The notes under the pieces are model-generated. The model saw only the letters and a list, made by a program, of their open reading frames with translations. It made no database searches and had not been told where the DNA came from. Below are positions 16,967-25,589 of a stretch of DNA of 64,000 bases, piece after piece. The number at the start of each line of letters is the position of its first letter. Position 1 is the first letter of the stretch. This DNA is from CAVVSD01 sp963750895 (GTDB lineage Bacteria > Actinomycetota > Thermoleophilia > Solirubrobacterales > Solirubrobacteraceae). Made by a program: the position numbers and the translations under genes. Location of the stretch: contig CAVVSD010000006.1 in the NCBI GenBank assembly GCA_963750895.1, positions 1 to 64,000 on the forward strand, read 5' to 3'.

Positions 16967-19417
16967 GTGCGAGGGTGTCCGAGCTGCGGCGCAGACGCGC
17001 CCGAGGGAGCACGGTTCTGCTCGGCCTGCGGGCGCGCGCTGGCGAGCGGGCCTCCGCCGCAGGCGCTCCGCAAGATCGTGACGGTCGTCTTCTGCGACCT
17101 CTGCGACTCGACCCAGCTCGGAGAGCGCCTGGATCCCGAGACGCTGCGGCACGTGATCGGGTCGTACTTCGGCGCGATGAGCGGCGTCCTCGAGCGCTAC
17201 GAGGGCGCCATCGAGAAGTTCATCGGCGACGCCGTCATGGCCGTGTTCACCGTACCGGCGGTGCGGGAGGACGACGCGCTGCGCGCGGTGCGGGCCGCGG
17301 CCGACATGCGCGCGGCGCTCGCCGAGCTCAACGAGGAGTTGGAGCGGCGCTACGGGGTGACGCTCCAGACGCACACCGGCGTCAACACGGGCCAGGTGAT
17401 CGCCGGCGACCCCGCGCGCGGCGGGGGCTTCGTCAGCGGGGACGCCGTCAACGTCGCCGCTCGCCTCCAGCAGGCGGCGACTCCCGGGGAGATCCTCATC
17501 GGCGAGCGGACGCTCGAGCTGGTCAGCCAGGCCGTCACCGTGGAGCCGGTCCCGCCCTTGGAGCTCAAGGGCAAGAGCCGGCCGGTCCGTGCCTTCAGGC
17601 TTCTCGAGGTCGACCTGGTGCCGGGGGTCGGCGGGCGGGGGCTGACCTCGCCGCTCGTCGGCCGCGACCGCGAGCTGCAGCGTCTCCAGGCTGCCTTCCA
17701 GGGGACGATCGACCGCCACAGCGGCGAGCTGCTCACGATCGTCGGCCCCGCCGGCGTCGGCAAGTCGCGGCTCGCCATCGACTTCGCGGAGTCCGTCCGC
17801 GAGCAGGCCGCGGTCGCGGTCGGGCGCTGCCTGTCCTACGGCGAGGGGCTCGCGTCCTGGCCGCTGCGCGAGGTCGTCACGGCGGTCGCGGGCAGCGCCG
17901 ACGGCGCCGGCCCCGACGAGGTGCGGGCCGGGCTCGCGCGCGTGCTGGAGGGCGACGAAGACGCGGCTGTGATCGTGGAGCGCGTCGCGGGCGCCGTGGG
18001 GTGGTCGGAGTCGGCTGCCACGCCGATGGAGACCTCCTGGGCGTTCGGACGCCTGTTGGCGGCGGCCGCGTCCGAGCGTCCGCTGGTGGTCGTCCTCGAG
18101 GACGTCCACTGGGCGGAGCCGGTCCTCCTCGACCTGATCGAGCACGTCGCGGCGTCGCTGGACGACGTGCCGGTGCTCATCGTCGCGCTCGCCCGACGCG
18201 ACCTCCTCGACGTCAGGCCCGGCTTCGGCGGCGACGCACCGCGGCTGGAGCTGGAGCCGCTCGGCGGCGACGACAGCGGGCTGCTCGTCGAGCACCTGCT
18301 CGGGGACGACGGCGTGACCGCGGGACTGACGCAGATGGTGTTCGCGCGCGCCGAGGGCAATCCGCTGTTCGTCGAGGAGCTCGTGCGCATGCTCGTCGAC
18401 GAGCGTCAGATCGAGCGCGACGACTCGGGCCTCTCCGCCGTGCGCTCGTCGCCGCTCTCGCTGCCGCCGACCATCCATGCGCTGCTCGCCGCCCGCATCG
18501 ACCGCCTCGAGCCGGGCGAGCGTGCCGTGCTCGACGCCGGCGCGGTGATCGACAGCTCGTTCGGCCGCGGCGCCCTGCTCGCGCTGGTCGACGAGGGCGA
18601 CCCCGAGGTCCTCGACGCGCAGCTGCAGGCACTCGTGCGCAGGCAGCTGATCGCGGCCGACGGCGGACGCCCCTCGGGCGACCCGACCTTCAGCTTCACC
18701 CAGGCGCTGGTGCGCGACGTCGCCTACGAGGGCATGCTCAAGGCGCGTCGCGCCGATCTCCACGCGCGCTACGCCGACTGGCTGGAGCGCACCGCCGGTG
18801 ACCGGGTGGGCGAGTACGACGAGATCCTCGGCTACCACCTCGAGTGCGCGCACCGCTACGCGTCCGAGCTCGGCCCGGTCGACGAGCGCGCCCGCGAGCT
18901 CGGCGCCCGCGCCGCGGCTCGGCTGGGCTCGTCCGGCGGACGCGCGCTCGCGCGCGGCGACGTCCGGTCCGCCATGAGCCTGCTCGAGCGGGCCGTCTCG
19001 CTGCTCGACGCCGACGATCCGGCCCGGCGCGAGCTCATGATCAAGCTCGGCGTCGCGCTGGCCGAGGGGCGCGCGGGTGCGTTCGTGGTCTTCCACGACA
19101 CGGGCGGGGGGCAGCACGTCGTCGAGCTCAGGGACGCGCTGACGATCGGGCGGCGGGCCGACAACGACGTCGCGCTCCCCTGGGACGAGGAGGTCTCTCG
19201 CCGCCACGCGCGCATCGTCAGCGAGGGGGAGACCTGGGAGCTCGTCGACGACGCCTCGCGCAACGGCAGCTACCTCAACGGCGCGCGGATCACCGAGCAG
19301 AGCCCGTTGAACGACGGCGACGTCCTGCGCTTCGGCGACACCGTGGTGCTGTTCCGCGCGCCGGCCGCCGCGCCGACCCGCGCGACCGTGGTCCCGAGGA
19401 GGACGGGGCAGGGATAA
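16967..19417 (+). CDS. zinc-ribbon / class III nucleotidyl cyclase / AAA ATPase / FHA fusion protein
   Basis: Cytoplasmic signalling protein of 816 residues. A zinc ribbon (Cys4, 7, 18, 21) is followed by a class III cyclase domain (about 35-205): Asp44 and Asp88 are the metal ligands, EKFIGDAVM holds the purine Lys, and GDAVNVAARLQ the Asn/Arg pair, so catalysis is expected. An STAND/AAA ATPase follows (Walker A GPAGVGKSRLA, Walker B VVVLEDVHWAE; about 225-650). Instead of the long TPR region usual in such proteins, the chain has a short helical piece and then an FHA domain at about 703-798 (VSRRHARI, DASRNGSYLNG). The FHA end is the odd feature: it would tie cyclase activity to a phosphothreonine partner. 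Its stop overlaps the next ATG (TAATG). Confidence 0.88.
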   Translation: MRGCPSCGADAPEGARFCSACGRALASGPPPQALRKIVTVVFCDLCDSTQLGERLDPETLRHVIGSYFGAMSGVLERYEGAIEKFIGDAVMAVFTVPAVREDDALRAVRAAADMRAALAELNEELERRYGVTLQTHTGVNTGQVIAGDPARGGGFVSGDAVNVAARLQQAATPGEILIGERTLELVSQAVTVEPVPPLELKGKSRPVRAFRLLEVDLVPGVGGRGLTSPLVGRDRELQRLQAAFQGTIDRHSGELLTIVGPAGVGKSRLAIDFAESVREQAAVAVGRCLSYGEGLASWPLREVVTAVAGSADGAGPDEVRAGLARVLEGDEDAAVIVERVAGAVGWSESAATPMETSWAFGRLLAAAASERPLVVVLEDVHWAEPVLLDLIEHVAASLDDVPVLIVALARRDLLDVRPGFGGDAPRLELEPLGGDDSGLLVEHLLGDDGVTAGLTQMVFARAEGNPLFVEELVRMLVDERQIERDDSGLSAVRSSPLSLPPTIHALLAARIDRLEPGERAVLDAGAVIDSSFGRGALLALVDEGDPEVLDAQLQALVRRQLIAADGGRPSGDPTFSFTQALVRDVAYEGMLKARRADLHARYADWLERTAGDRVGEYDEILGYHLECAHRYASELGPVDERARELGARAAARLGSSGGRALARGDVRSAMSLLERAVSLLDADDPARRELMIKLGVALAEGRAGAFVVFHDTGGGQHVVELRDALTIGRRADNDVALPWDEEVSRRHARIVSEGETWELVDDASRNGSYLNGARITEQSPLNDGDVLRFGDTVVLFRAPAAAPTRATVVPRRTGQG

Positions 19418-20079
19418 TGGGCGACGTGACCGCCTCCGACCTGCAGGCGCGCCTGGCCGCCGAGCGCACCGGTCATCCGTTCCTGGTGTACCACGACGGC
19501 GAGCAGCGCCAGCGCCTGTTCGCGCTGGAGGAGGACGTCGACCAGGTCTCGATCGGGCGACGGGAGCTGGCGGACGTGGTGCTCGACTGGGACGACCAGG
19601 TGTCGCGGCTGCACGCGCTGCTGGAGCGCGTCGAGGTGGACTGGACGGTCGTCGACGACGGCCTGTCGCGCAACGGCACGTACGTGAACGGCGAGCGCAT
19701 CCACGGCCGGCGCCGGCTCGTCGACGGGGACACGCTCGTCATAGGCTCCACGGCCTTGACCTTCCACTCGCCCACGGCCGAGGTCCAGGCAGGGACCGCG
19801 ATCGCCACCGACAGCCCGGTCTCCGTCGCGCTGTCGGACACGCAGCGCCGCGTCCTCGTGGTGCTCTGCCGTCCGTACAAGGACGGCGCCGCCTTCGCCA
19901 GCCCGGCGACCAACCAGCAGATCGCCGAGGAGCTCTTCCTGTCCGTGGACGCCGTCAAGACGCACCTGCGGGTGCTGTTCGCGAAGTTCGGCATCGAAGG
20001 GCTGCCGCAGAACCAGAAGCGCGCCCGCCTCGTCGAGCGCGCGTTCAACAGCGGCGCGATCACGGGGCGCGACCTGTAG
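19417..20079 (+). CDS. FHA domain protein with C-terminal helix-turn-helix
   Basis: A 220-residue soluble protein. The FHA domain covers about residues 20-120 (QVSIGRRELADVVLDWDD, VSRLHALLERV, SRNGTYVNGER). The canonical Ser-x-x-His is present in SRLHAL. The C-terminal part (about 140-215) begins LSDTQRRVLVVLC and contains ATNQQIAEELFLSVDAVKTH, which reads as a LuxR/GerE-type helix-turn-helix. It could therefore be a DNA-binding output controlled by FHA-phosphopeptide contacts. It starts with an ATG that overlaps the cyclase stop and its stop overlaps the next GTG, so all three genes are coupled. DNA targets are unknown; the HTH might instead serve protein contacts. Confidence 0.8.
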   Translation: MGDVTASDLQARLAAERTGHPFLVYHDGEQRQRLFALEEDVDQVSIGRRELADVVLDWDDQVSRLHALLERVEVDWTVVDDGLSRNGTYVNGERIHGRRRLVDGDTLVIGSTALTFHSPTAEVQAGTAIATDSPVSVALSDTQRRVLVVLCRPYKDGAAFASPATNQQIAEELFLSVDAVKTHLRVLFAKFGIEGLPQNQKRARLVERAFNSGAITGRDL

Positions 20080-20906
20080 TGCTCGCACCGGGCTCCAGCA
20101 TCGCGGGGTACGTCGTCGAGCGCCCCGTCGGCTCCGGCGGGCTCTACAAGGCGAGCCAGGTGCGCCTCGACCGGCCGGTCGCGCTCAAGGTCATCGACGC
20201 CGACGCCGCGCAGAACCCCCTCGAGCGCGAGCGGATGCGGCGCGAGGCCCGGACGCTGGCGGCGCTGGACCACCCCAACGTCGTCCCCCTCTACGGGGCC
20301 GGCGAGGAGGCCGGCGCGGTGTTCATCGCCACGCGCTGGATCGACGGGATCGAGCTGGGCGACCTCATCCGCCGCGACCACCCGATGCGGCCGCGACGCT
20401 CGGCGCGGCTTGCCGCGCAGATCGCGTCGGCGCTCGAGGTGGCCCACGAGCAGGACCTGCTGCACCGCAACATCAAGCCGTCGAACGTGATCGTCACGGC
20501 GGAGGACCACGTCTACCTCACGGACTTCGGGCTCACCAAGCGCGCGGAGTCCCTGTCGGGCTTCACGCGGTCCGGGCAGATGCTCGGCACCATCGAGTAC
20601 GTGGCGCCCGAGCAGATCGAGGGTGGCGACACCGGTCCGTTCGGCGACGTGTACAGCCTGGCCTGCGTGCTCTACGAGATGCTCGCCGGCTTCCCGCCCT
20701 TCGCGCGCGAGAGCGGCGAGACGCGCAAGATGTGGGCGCACCTCAACGCCCCGCCGCCGTCGATCCGGGAGCAGCGGCCCGACGTGCCCGAAGCGCTCGA
20801 CGTGGTGATCCGCCGGGGGATGGCCAAGCGGTCGGCCGACCGGCCCTCGGCTGCGGTGTTCGGGGCGGCTGCGCTGCGCGCGGCGGGCGAGACGACTGCG
20901 CGCTAG
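20079..20906 (+). CDS. predicted Ser/Thr pseudokinase
   Basis: Hanks-type kinase fold of 275 residues, soluble, with no membrane span or extra domain. It keeps Lys37 (VALKVID), the Glu helix, DFG at 149-151 (LTDFGLTKR), the APEQ motif and the regulatory spine pattern. Two catalytic features are lost. The HRD motif reads HRN (LLHRNIKPSN; Asn131, codon AAC), removing the catalytic base. The glycine loop reads VGSGGLYKAS, about three residues shorter than the usual GSGGMGVVYKA. It is therefore probably catalytically dead or strongly impaired and may act as an FHA-protein scaffold or allosteric regulator. It is the last gene of the coupled operon 16967-20906 and ends four bases into the convergent GH8 gene. 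Confidence 0.8.
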   Translation: MLAPGSSIAGYVVERPVGSGGLYKASQVRLDRPVALKVIDADAAQNPLERERMRREARTLAALDHPNVVPLYGAGEEAGAVFIATRWIDGIELGDLIRRDHPMRPRRSARLAAQIASALEVAHEQDLLHRNIKPSNVIVTAEDHVYLTDFGLTKRAESLSGFTRSGQMLGTIEYVAPEQIEGGDTGPFGDVYSLACVLYEMLAGFPPFARESGETRKMWAHLNAPPPSIREQRPDVPEALDVVIRRGMAKRSADRPSAAVFGAAALRAAGETTAR

Positions 20907-22018
20907 CTGCAGTCGAGCGCGTCGGTGTCGAGCATCATCCGCCCGAGCGCGACCCACGCGGCGCCGTAGTAGGTCGGGTTGCCGCGGTCGAGCCCCGCCG
21001 CGGCGTCCAGGAGCCTCTCCTTGTCGGCCGTCTGACCGGCGGCGGCGGCCGCCGCCGCGGCCGCGACGAGCGCCACCGGGTGCTGCGTCTTGCCCGCCGG
21101 CTTGCCGCTGGGCGTCCACTCGACCGGGATGTCGGCGGGCGGGCGCCCCTCGAACGCAGGCCAGGCGCGCGCGGCGAGCTCGCGTCCCTCCGGTGACGGA
21201 TCCTCCGCGTAGCGGACGAGCGTCCGCACCGCGTCGAAGCCGTACGCCGGATCTGCCTTGGGCTCCGCGGGCGGCCCGCTTGCGACCGGCTTGGCGTCCT
21301 TGATCACGGCCCAGTCGGGCGGCAGGTTGCCCGGCTCGGGCATGAGGCGGTCGACCGCGTCCTGCGAGCTCGCGGTCAGGGCGTCCCAGCGGGCGTCGCC
21401 GGTCTCCTTCCCGAGCGCCGCGTACGCGGTGGGCGAGAAGTAGCTGGGGTTGAAGATGACCTTCGGCGTCCTGGCCCACGGGCCGGCGACCAGCAGCGGC
21501 TCGTCCGCGACCTTCGTCGTCTCGGCGGTCAGGATCGCCTCGCCGAGCTGGATCCCCTCGTCACGCAGCTCAGGGCGGTCGAAGCGGCAGGACGCCGTGA
21601 GCAGCGCGCGCGCCGCATCCAGGTCGGCGTCGGACGCCGGCTTGGGGTCGACGATCTCGCCGTCGTCCCAGAGGAAGGCGATGAGCCCGTCCTCGCCGCG
21701 CAGGTTCTCCTTCGTCCAGTCCCAGATCAGGTCGAAGCGCTCCTCGTCGCCGATCGCGGCGGCGAGCAGCATCCCGTAGGCCTGCCCCTCGCCGACGGTG
21801 TCGTTGTCCTGGTCGGTGCGGGCGACGCGCCCGTTGGACTTCACGTACGTGTCGAGGAAGTGCTTCGCGGCGAGCTCCGGCGCGCCCGCGGCCGCCTCTC
21901 CGGGGGTGGTGGCGGTGGCCGTCGGCGACGCCGAGCTCGAGGGCGAGCCCGAGCCGGCGCGCCCGCCGGTCACGAGGTACAGCGCGACGCACGCGAGCGC
22001 GAGGCCCAGCGCGAGCAT
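20903..22018 (-). CDS. glycoside hydrolase family 8 (BcsZ-like endoglucanase)
   Basis: Exported or membrane-anchored (alpha/alpha)6 hydrolase of 371 residues. Many cellulose synthase operons carry a GH8 endo-beta-1,4-glucanase that trims the nascent polymer. From the ATG at 22018 the protein opens with a hydrophobic segment (MLALGLALACVALYLVTGG), then a Ser/Thr linker. The GH8 signature is TVGEGQAYGMLLAAA, whose Glu is the general acid, and WTKENL and LLVAGPWARTP fit the barrel. An upstream in-frame ATG inside the synthase gene is less likely. The gene begins 23 bases after the BcsA-like stop, so it is the third gene of a GT39-synthase-GH8 operon. Confidence 0.85.
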   Translation of the reverse strand: MLALGLALACVALYLVTGGRAGSGSPSSSASPTATATTPGEAAAGAPELAAKHFLDTYVKSNGRVARTDQDNDTVGEGQAYGMLLAAAIGDEERFDLIWDWTKENLRGEDGLIAFLWDDGEIVDPKPASDADLDAARALLTASCRFDRPELRDEGIQLGEAILTAETTKVADEPLLVAGPWARTPKVIFNPSYFSPTAYAALGKETGDARWDALTASSQDAVDRLMPEPGNLPPDWAVIKDAKPVASGPPAEPKADPAYGFDAVRTLVRYAEDPSPEGRELAARAWPAFEGRPPADIPVEWTPSGKPAGKTQHPVALVAAAAAAAAAGQTADKERLLDAAAGLDRGNPTYYGAAWVALGRMMLDTDALDCS

Positions 22019-22041
22019 CAGACGCTCACGGACCGTGCGGC

Positions 22042-23571
22042 TCAGGCCGTCACCCCCACGAGCTCCGGCGACTCGGGGTTCTCGATGCGCGGCTTCGCGA
22101 GCGCGGGCCAGCATCCGGTGAGGAGGATCGACACGTGCACGGCCGCGAAGCAGACGTTGTTGATCGTCGCCGCGTCACGCTCGCGGACGAGCCCGTAGAT
22201 GCTCGCGAGCACGAGGATCCCGACCACGACCAGCGCCGGCATGACCGCGGCGGGCTGGCGGGCCCCCGCGCCGACCTTGGGCGTCACGACGAACGAGCCC
22301 TCCTTGCGGAGCACCGTGTAGATCGTCGAGAGGATGTGGATCCAGAAGTTCGCGGCGGCGAGCGCGAAGGCGGCGAACGTGTACGAGCCGGCGCCGGCGA
22401 GCGCGACCGTCGTCAGCGCGACGGCGAAGTACGGCGCGAAGTGCAACAGGAACTCGGGCGCGGTGATGCCGGCGATGGGCTGGCCGCCGCCGATGAGCCG
22501 GATCACCGGGAAGCTCATGTAGATCAGCACCGTCCAGCCGGACAGGAAGTACGACGCCGACAGCACGTACTGCACCTTCAGCTTGAACGGCAGCTTCGCA
22601 CGCAGCGCGCGCGGCAGGCCCGACAGGCACCCGCGCGCCCAGCGCTGCTGCTGCGAGACGTAGGCGGCCATGTCCTCCGGGCCGAGCCCGCGGGAGAGGA
22701 CCTCCGGCACGTAGACCGACGTCCAGCCGAGCTCGTGCAGCCAGATGGAGAGCTCGTAGTCCTCGGTCAGCGAGTTGGTCGGGAACCCGCCGACGCTCTC
22801 GAACGCCTCGCGCCGGAACAGCACGTTGGTGCCGCAGCAGAAGACGGCGTCGAGGCCGTCCTTCCCGCGGGCGATCGCGCCGAAGAAGAGCGCCTGCTGC
22901 GACCACGACGCCGCCGCGATGCGGCTCGAGTCGCCGTTGGCGTAGTACTGCGGGGTCTGGACGAACGCGACCTTGGGATCGTCCATCCAGCCCAGCGTCC
23001 ACTCGAGGAACGCCGGATCGGCCACGTGGTCGGAGTCGAACACCGCGATGAACTCCGCGTCCGTCACGGTCAGCGCGTTGTTGATGTTCCCGGCCTTCGC
23101 GCCCGTGTGCTCGTCGCGGCGGATGTAGCCGACGCCGTGGCGCGCCGCCAGGTCGCGCATCGCGTCGTCGTTGCCGTCGTCGAGCACCCAGACGCGTACC
23201 TCGGCGCCGCGCAGGCCCGCCGCGGCGGCGACGGTCAGGTCGACGATCTCGACCGGCTCCTTGTACACCGGGACGAACACGTCGACGGCCACGCGCCGGG
23301 TCGGCGGCCTGGCCTCGCGCACGCGCTCGTTCGAGCACGTCCACCAGAAGCCGAACGCCTGGATCGTGTTGAAGATCTCCGCGGCGATCAGCAGCCCGTA
23401 CAGGTACGGCGTGCCGATCCGGTCCGGGTTCAGCAACCAGCCGAAGTACCAGACGGCGGCCGGCAGGGCGAAGATCAGCATGATCCGCACCCGCGTGCGG
23501 ACGTCGACCGACGTCGGCACTGGCCGCCAGGTCACCTGGCGAAGCCGGACGTCCCACGGGCGACTGCTCAT
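22042..23571 (-). CDS. cellulose-synthase-like family 2 glycosyltransferase (BcsA-like)
   Basis: Processive membrane glycosyltransferase of 509 residues. Two N-terminal membrane helices (VRIMLIFALPAAVWYFGW) precede the cytosolic GT2 domain, which has all processive-synthase motifs: VLDDGNDD, DSDH (DxD), TEDYELS (TED) and QQQRWARG (QxxRW). At least five membrane helices follow. The chain ends soon after them, with no C-terminal PilZ domain, so c-di-GMP activation as in BcsA is not expected. The ATG overlaps the GT39 stop (ATGA). No BcsB-like partner is nearby. The product is likely a beta-linked glucan or related exopolysaccharide; cellulose itself is not proved. Confidence 0.88.
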   Translation of the reverse strand: MSSRPWDVRLRQVTWRPVPTSVDVRTRVRIMLIFALPAAVWYFGWLLNPDRIGTPYLYGLLIAAEIFNTIQAFGFWWTCSNERVREARPPTRRVAVDVFVPVYKEPVEIVDLTVAAAAGLRGAEVRVWVLDDGNDDAMRDLAARHGVGYIRRDEHTGAKAGNINNALTVTDAEFIAVFDSDHVADPAFLEWTLGWMDDPKVAFVQTPQYYANGDSSRIAAASWSQQALFFGAIARGKDGLDAVFCCGTNVLFRREAFESVGGFPTNSLTEDYELSIWLHELGWTSVYVPEVLSRGLGPEDMAAYVSQQQRWARGCLSGLPRALRAKLPFKLKVQYVLSASYFLSGWTVLIYMSFPVIRLIGGGQPIAGITAPEFLLHFAPYFAVALTTVALAGAGSYTFAAFALAAANFWIHILSTIYTVLRKEGSFVVTPKVGAGARQPAAVMPALVVVGILVLASIYGLVRERDAATINNVCFAAVHVSILLTGCWPALAKPRIENPESPELVGVTA

Positions 23572-25079
23572 CGGAACTCCCACACCTCCGTCTGCGCAGT
23601 ATGGAACTTCCGCAGCAGGCGCCGGTTGAACTCCATCTGGCCGACGACCTTGTTCGTGCGGTCGAAGAACTGCTTGTTGTCCTGGAACGAGGCGAGCACG
23701 AAGACCGGGCTCCCGTCACGTCGCGGTGGTGCGCCCTTGCTCAGCGGGCGGCTCCGGATGTCGGGCGCGTAGTACTCCAGCACGTACTTCATGTCGGGGG
23801 GTTCGTACACGAGCAGGCTGCGCGGCCCGGCGTCCGCCTTGATCTCCTCGAGCGCGCCCCGGAAGTCGTACGTGCGCGGGTTGCCGTCGTTCGTCTGCTG
23901 GTCCCACAACCCGAGCAGCAACGTGAGGACCACGACCCCCGCAGCGGCGAGGCGCGCCCCCGGACGCCGGATCCAGCCGGTGACGAGCCGAGCGATCACC
24001 AGGAACAGCAGTGGCACCGCGACGAGGAAGTAGCGGACCTCGAACAGCTCCCGATCGAACAGCGCGACGATGATCAGGATCACGATCGGGACGAACGCGG
24101 CCGCCGCGAGGATCATCGTCGCGCGCGAGCCGCCCCGGCCGAGGAGCAGCAGGGACAGCAGCAGGAGCAGCGGCCAGGCCGCCGAGAGCAGCTGGGTGAT
24201 GCTGTCCGGGTGGTAGCCCCAGAGCGCCCAGGCCACGTTGGAGACGACCGCGTAGAACGAGAGCCCGTCGTAGGTGCCCGCGGGCGAGCCGGCCGCGCCG
24301 ACCGTCGAGGTGTACTGCTTGTGGGCGAACGTGATGAGCGGTATCAGCTGCATCACGAGCACCACGAGCGAGTACGCGAAGCCGAGGGCCAGCGGCCGGA
24401 ACGGCTCCTGCGCGCGCCGTTTCTGGAGCAGGACGCCGAGCCAGATCACCTGCTGGATGCCGACCAGCAGCAGACCGAAGTAGTGCGACCACAGCAGCGC
24501 CGCCGTCGCGAAGATGTAGAGCGCCCAGTTGAGCATGCTCGGGTTGCGGATCGCGCGCAGCTGGGTCAGCAGCGCCAGCAGCCCGAACAGCGTCACGAAG
24601 GCGTACATCCGGGCTTCCTGCGCGTACCAGATGAGCAGCGGCGACACGGTGCCGAACGCGGCGGCGACGAGGCCGGTGCGGCGGTCGTACAGCTCGCGCC
24701 CGAGGAGGTAGAGCGCGGGGATCACGAGCGTCCCGGCGATGATCGACGGCAGCCGGACGGCCAGCTCCCCGTCGCCCAGCACCTTCACGGTGGCCCAGAG
24801 CACGATGTAGTGCAGCGGCGGATGACGGTCGCCGTACTGCAGGTTCAGCATCATGTCGTGCAGGCTCAGGTTGGCGTTGTGGATGCTGATCGCCTCGTCG
24901 AGCCAGATGCCGCGCGGGACCGCCAGCCGCAACGCGAGCCCGACGGCCGTGCAGGCCGCGAGCACCAGGAGGGCGGTCTTCACCGCTGTGTCGGGCTCTC
25001 CGCGTGTGGGCAGCCGTCCGCGCGGACCGAAGAGCTCGGCCTCACGTGCCCCCCGGAGGTGCCGCCACAGTGAGTTCAT
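23568..25079 (-). CDS. GT39/ArnT-like polyprenyl-phosphate glycosyltransferase
   Basis: Polytopic membrane protein of 503 residues, 10 or more helices. It belongs to the GT-C fold: the first external loop carries WLDEAISIHNANLS with the Asp-Glu pair used in catalysis, followed by QYGDRHPPLHYIVLW, the conserved His/Pro motif. Such enzymes move a sugar from polyprenyl phosphate to a protein or glycan outside the membrane. The C-terminal soluble part (about 400-503) is extracellular. It is the first gene of the operon with the synthase and GH8, and may decorate the polymer or a carrier. The Dpm1-like enzyme at 13.8 kb could make its lipid-linked donor; this is inference. Confidence 0.82.
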   Translation of the reverse strand: MNSLWRHLRGAREAELFGPRGRLPTRGEPDTAVKTALLVLAACTAVGLALRLAVPRGIWLDEAISIHNANLSLHDMMLNLQYGDRHPPLHYIVLWATVKVLGDGELAVRLPSIIAGTLVIPALYLLGRELYDRRTGLVAAAFGTVSPLLIWYAQEARMYAFVTLFGLLALLTQLRAIRNPSMLNWALYIFATAALLWSHYFGLLLVGIQQVIWLGVLLQKRRAQEPFRPLALGFAYSLVVLVMQLIPLITFAHKQYTSTVGAAGSPAGTYDGLSFYAVVSNVAWALWGYHPDSITQLLSAAWPLLLLLSLLLLGRGGSRATMILAAAAFVPIVILIIVALFDRELFEVRYFLVAVPLLFLVIARLVTGWIRRPGARLAAAGVVVLTLLLGLWDQQTNDGNPRTYDFRGALEEIKADAGPRSLLVYEPPDMKYVLEYYAPDIRSRPLSKGAPPRRDGSPVFVLASFQDNKQFFDRTNKVVGQMEFNRRLLRKFHTAQTEVWEFR

Positions 25080-25151
25080 CGTCAGCGGCCGCCTCGCCGT
25101 CGAGCGACTCTAACCCGGCAGGCCGTCGGCACTCAAGGGTCAGGATCTCGG

Positions 25152-25157
25152 TAGGCT
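25152..25157 (+). promoter_or_regulatory. TANNNT -10 element of the cNMP-domain gene
   Basis: TAGGCT ends six bases before the GTG at 25164, the same spacing as at 16967, 58625 and 61328. GGGAG lies in between, so either leaderless initiation or a short ribosome binding site is possible. The gap 25080-25163 also serves the divergent GT39 gene. Confidence 0.4.
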
Positions 25158-25163
25158 CGGGAG

Positions 25164-25589
25164 GTGACGGAGGTAAGCGTGGACTTCCTGGCGGACCTCG
25201 GGCGACTTGCCCTGTTCGCCGACCTGCCGGCGAGCGAGCTCGAGGCCATCGCCCACCGCTGCGACGAGCGGTCCTTCGCGTCCGGCGAGTGGATCATCCG
25301 GCAGGGCGATCCCCGGTCGGACGTCTACCTCATCGTCGACGGCGAGGTCGTCGTCGTGATCGACGACGAGGACCGGCGCCTGTTGTCGAAGGGGTCGTTC
25401 TTCGGCGAGGTGTCCGTGCTGCTGGGCGAGGTGGCGACCGCCTCGATCCTCACGCGCACGCCGCTCCGGTGCCTCGTCGTGCCCGGCGCTGAGCTCGAGG
25501 CCTTCCTGCTCGCGCACCCGGTCGTGATGTACCGCATCCTCAAGGCCGAAGCCCGCCGGCTCGCCACAGCCTCCGAGTGGCCGACGTGA
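25164..25589 (+). CDS. stand-alone cyclic-nucleotide-binding-domain protein
   Basis: A 141-residue protein that is almost only a CRP-type cNMP-binding domain (LALFADLPASELEAIAHRC, FASGEWIIRQGDP, VYLIVDGEVVVV, SFFGEVSVLLGE). No helix-turn-helix follows, so it is not a classical CRP. In the phosphate-binding cassette the Gly-Glu pair is present (FFGEVS), but the position that normally holds the phosphate-binding Arg before Ala-Thr reads Val (GEVATASI). It may therefore bind cyclic nucleotides weakly or serve only as a protein-protein module. It is co-transcribed with GH15: its TGA overlaps that gene's possible GTG at 25586. The nearby cyclase at 16967 makes a cAMP link tempting but unproved. 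Confidence 0.8.
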   Translation: MTEVSVDFLADLGRLALFADLPASELEAIAHRCDERSFASGEWIIRQGDPRSDVYLIVDGEVVVVIDDEDRRLLSKGSFFGEVSVLLGEVATASILTRTPLRCLVVPGAELEAFLLAHPVVMYRILKAEARRLATASEWPT

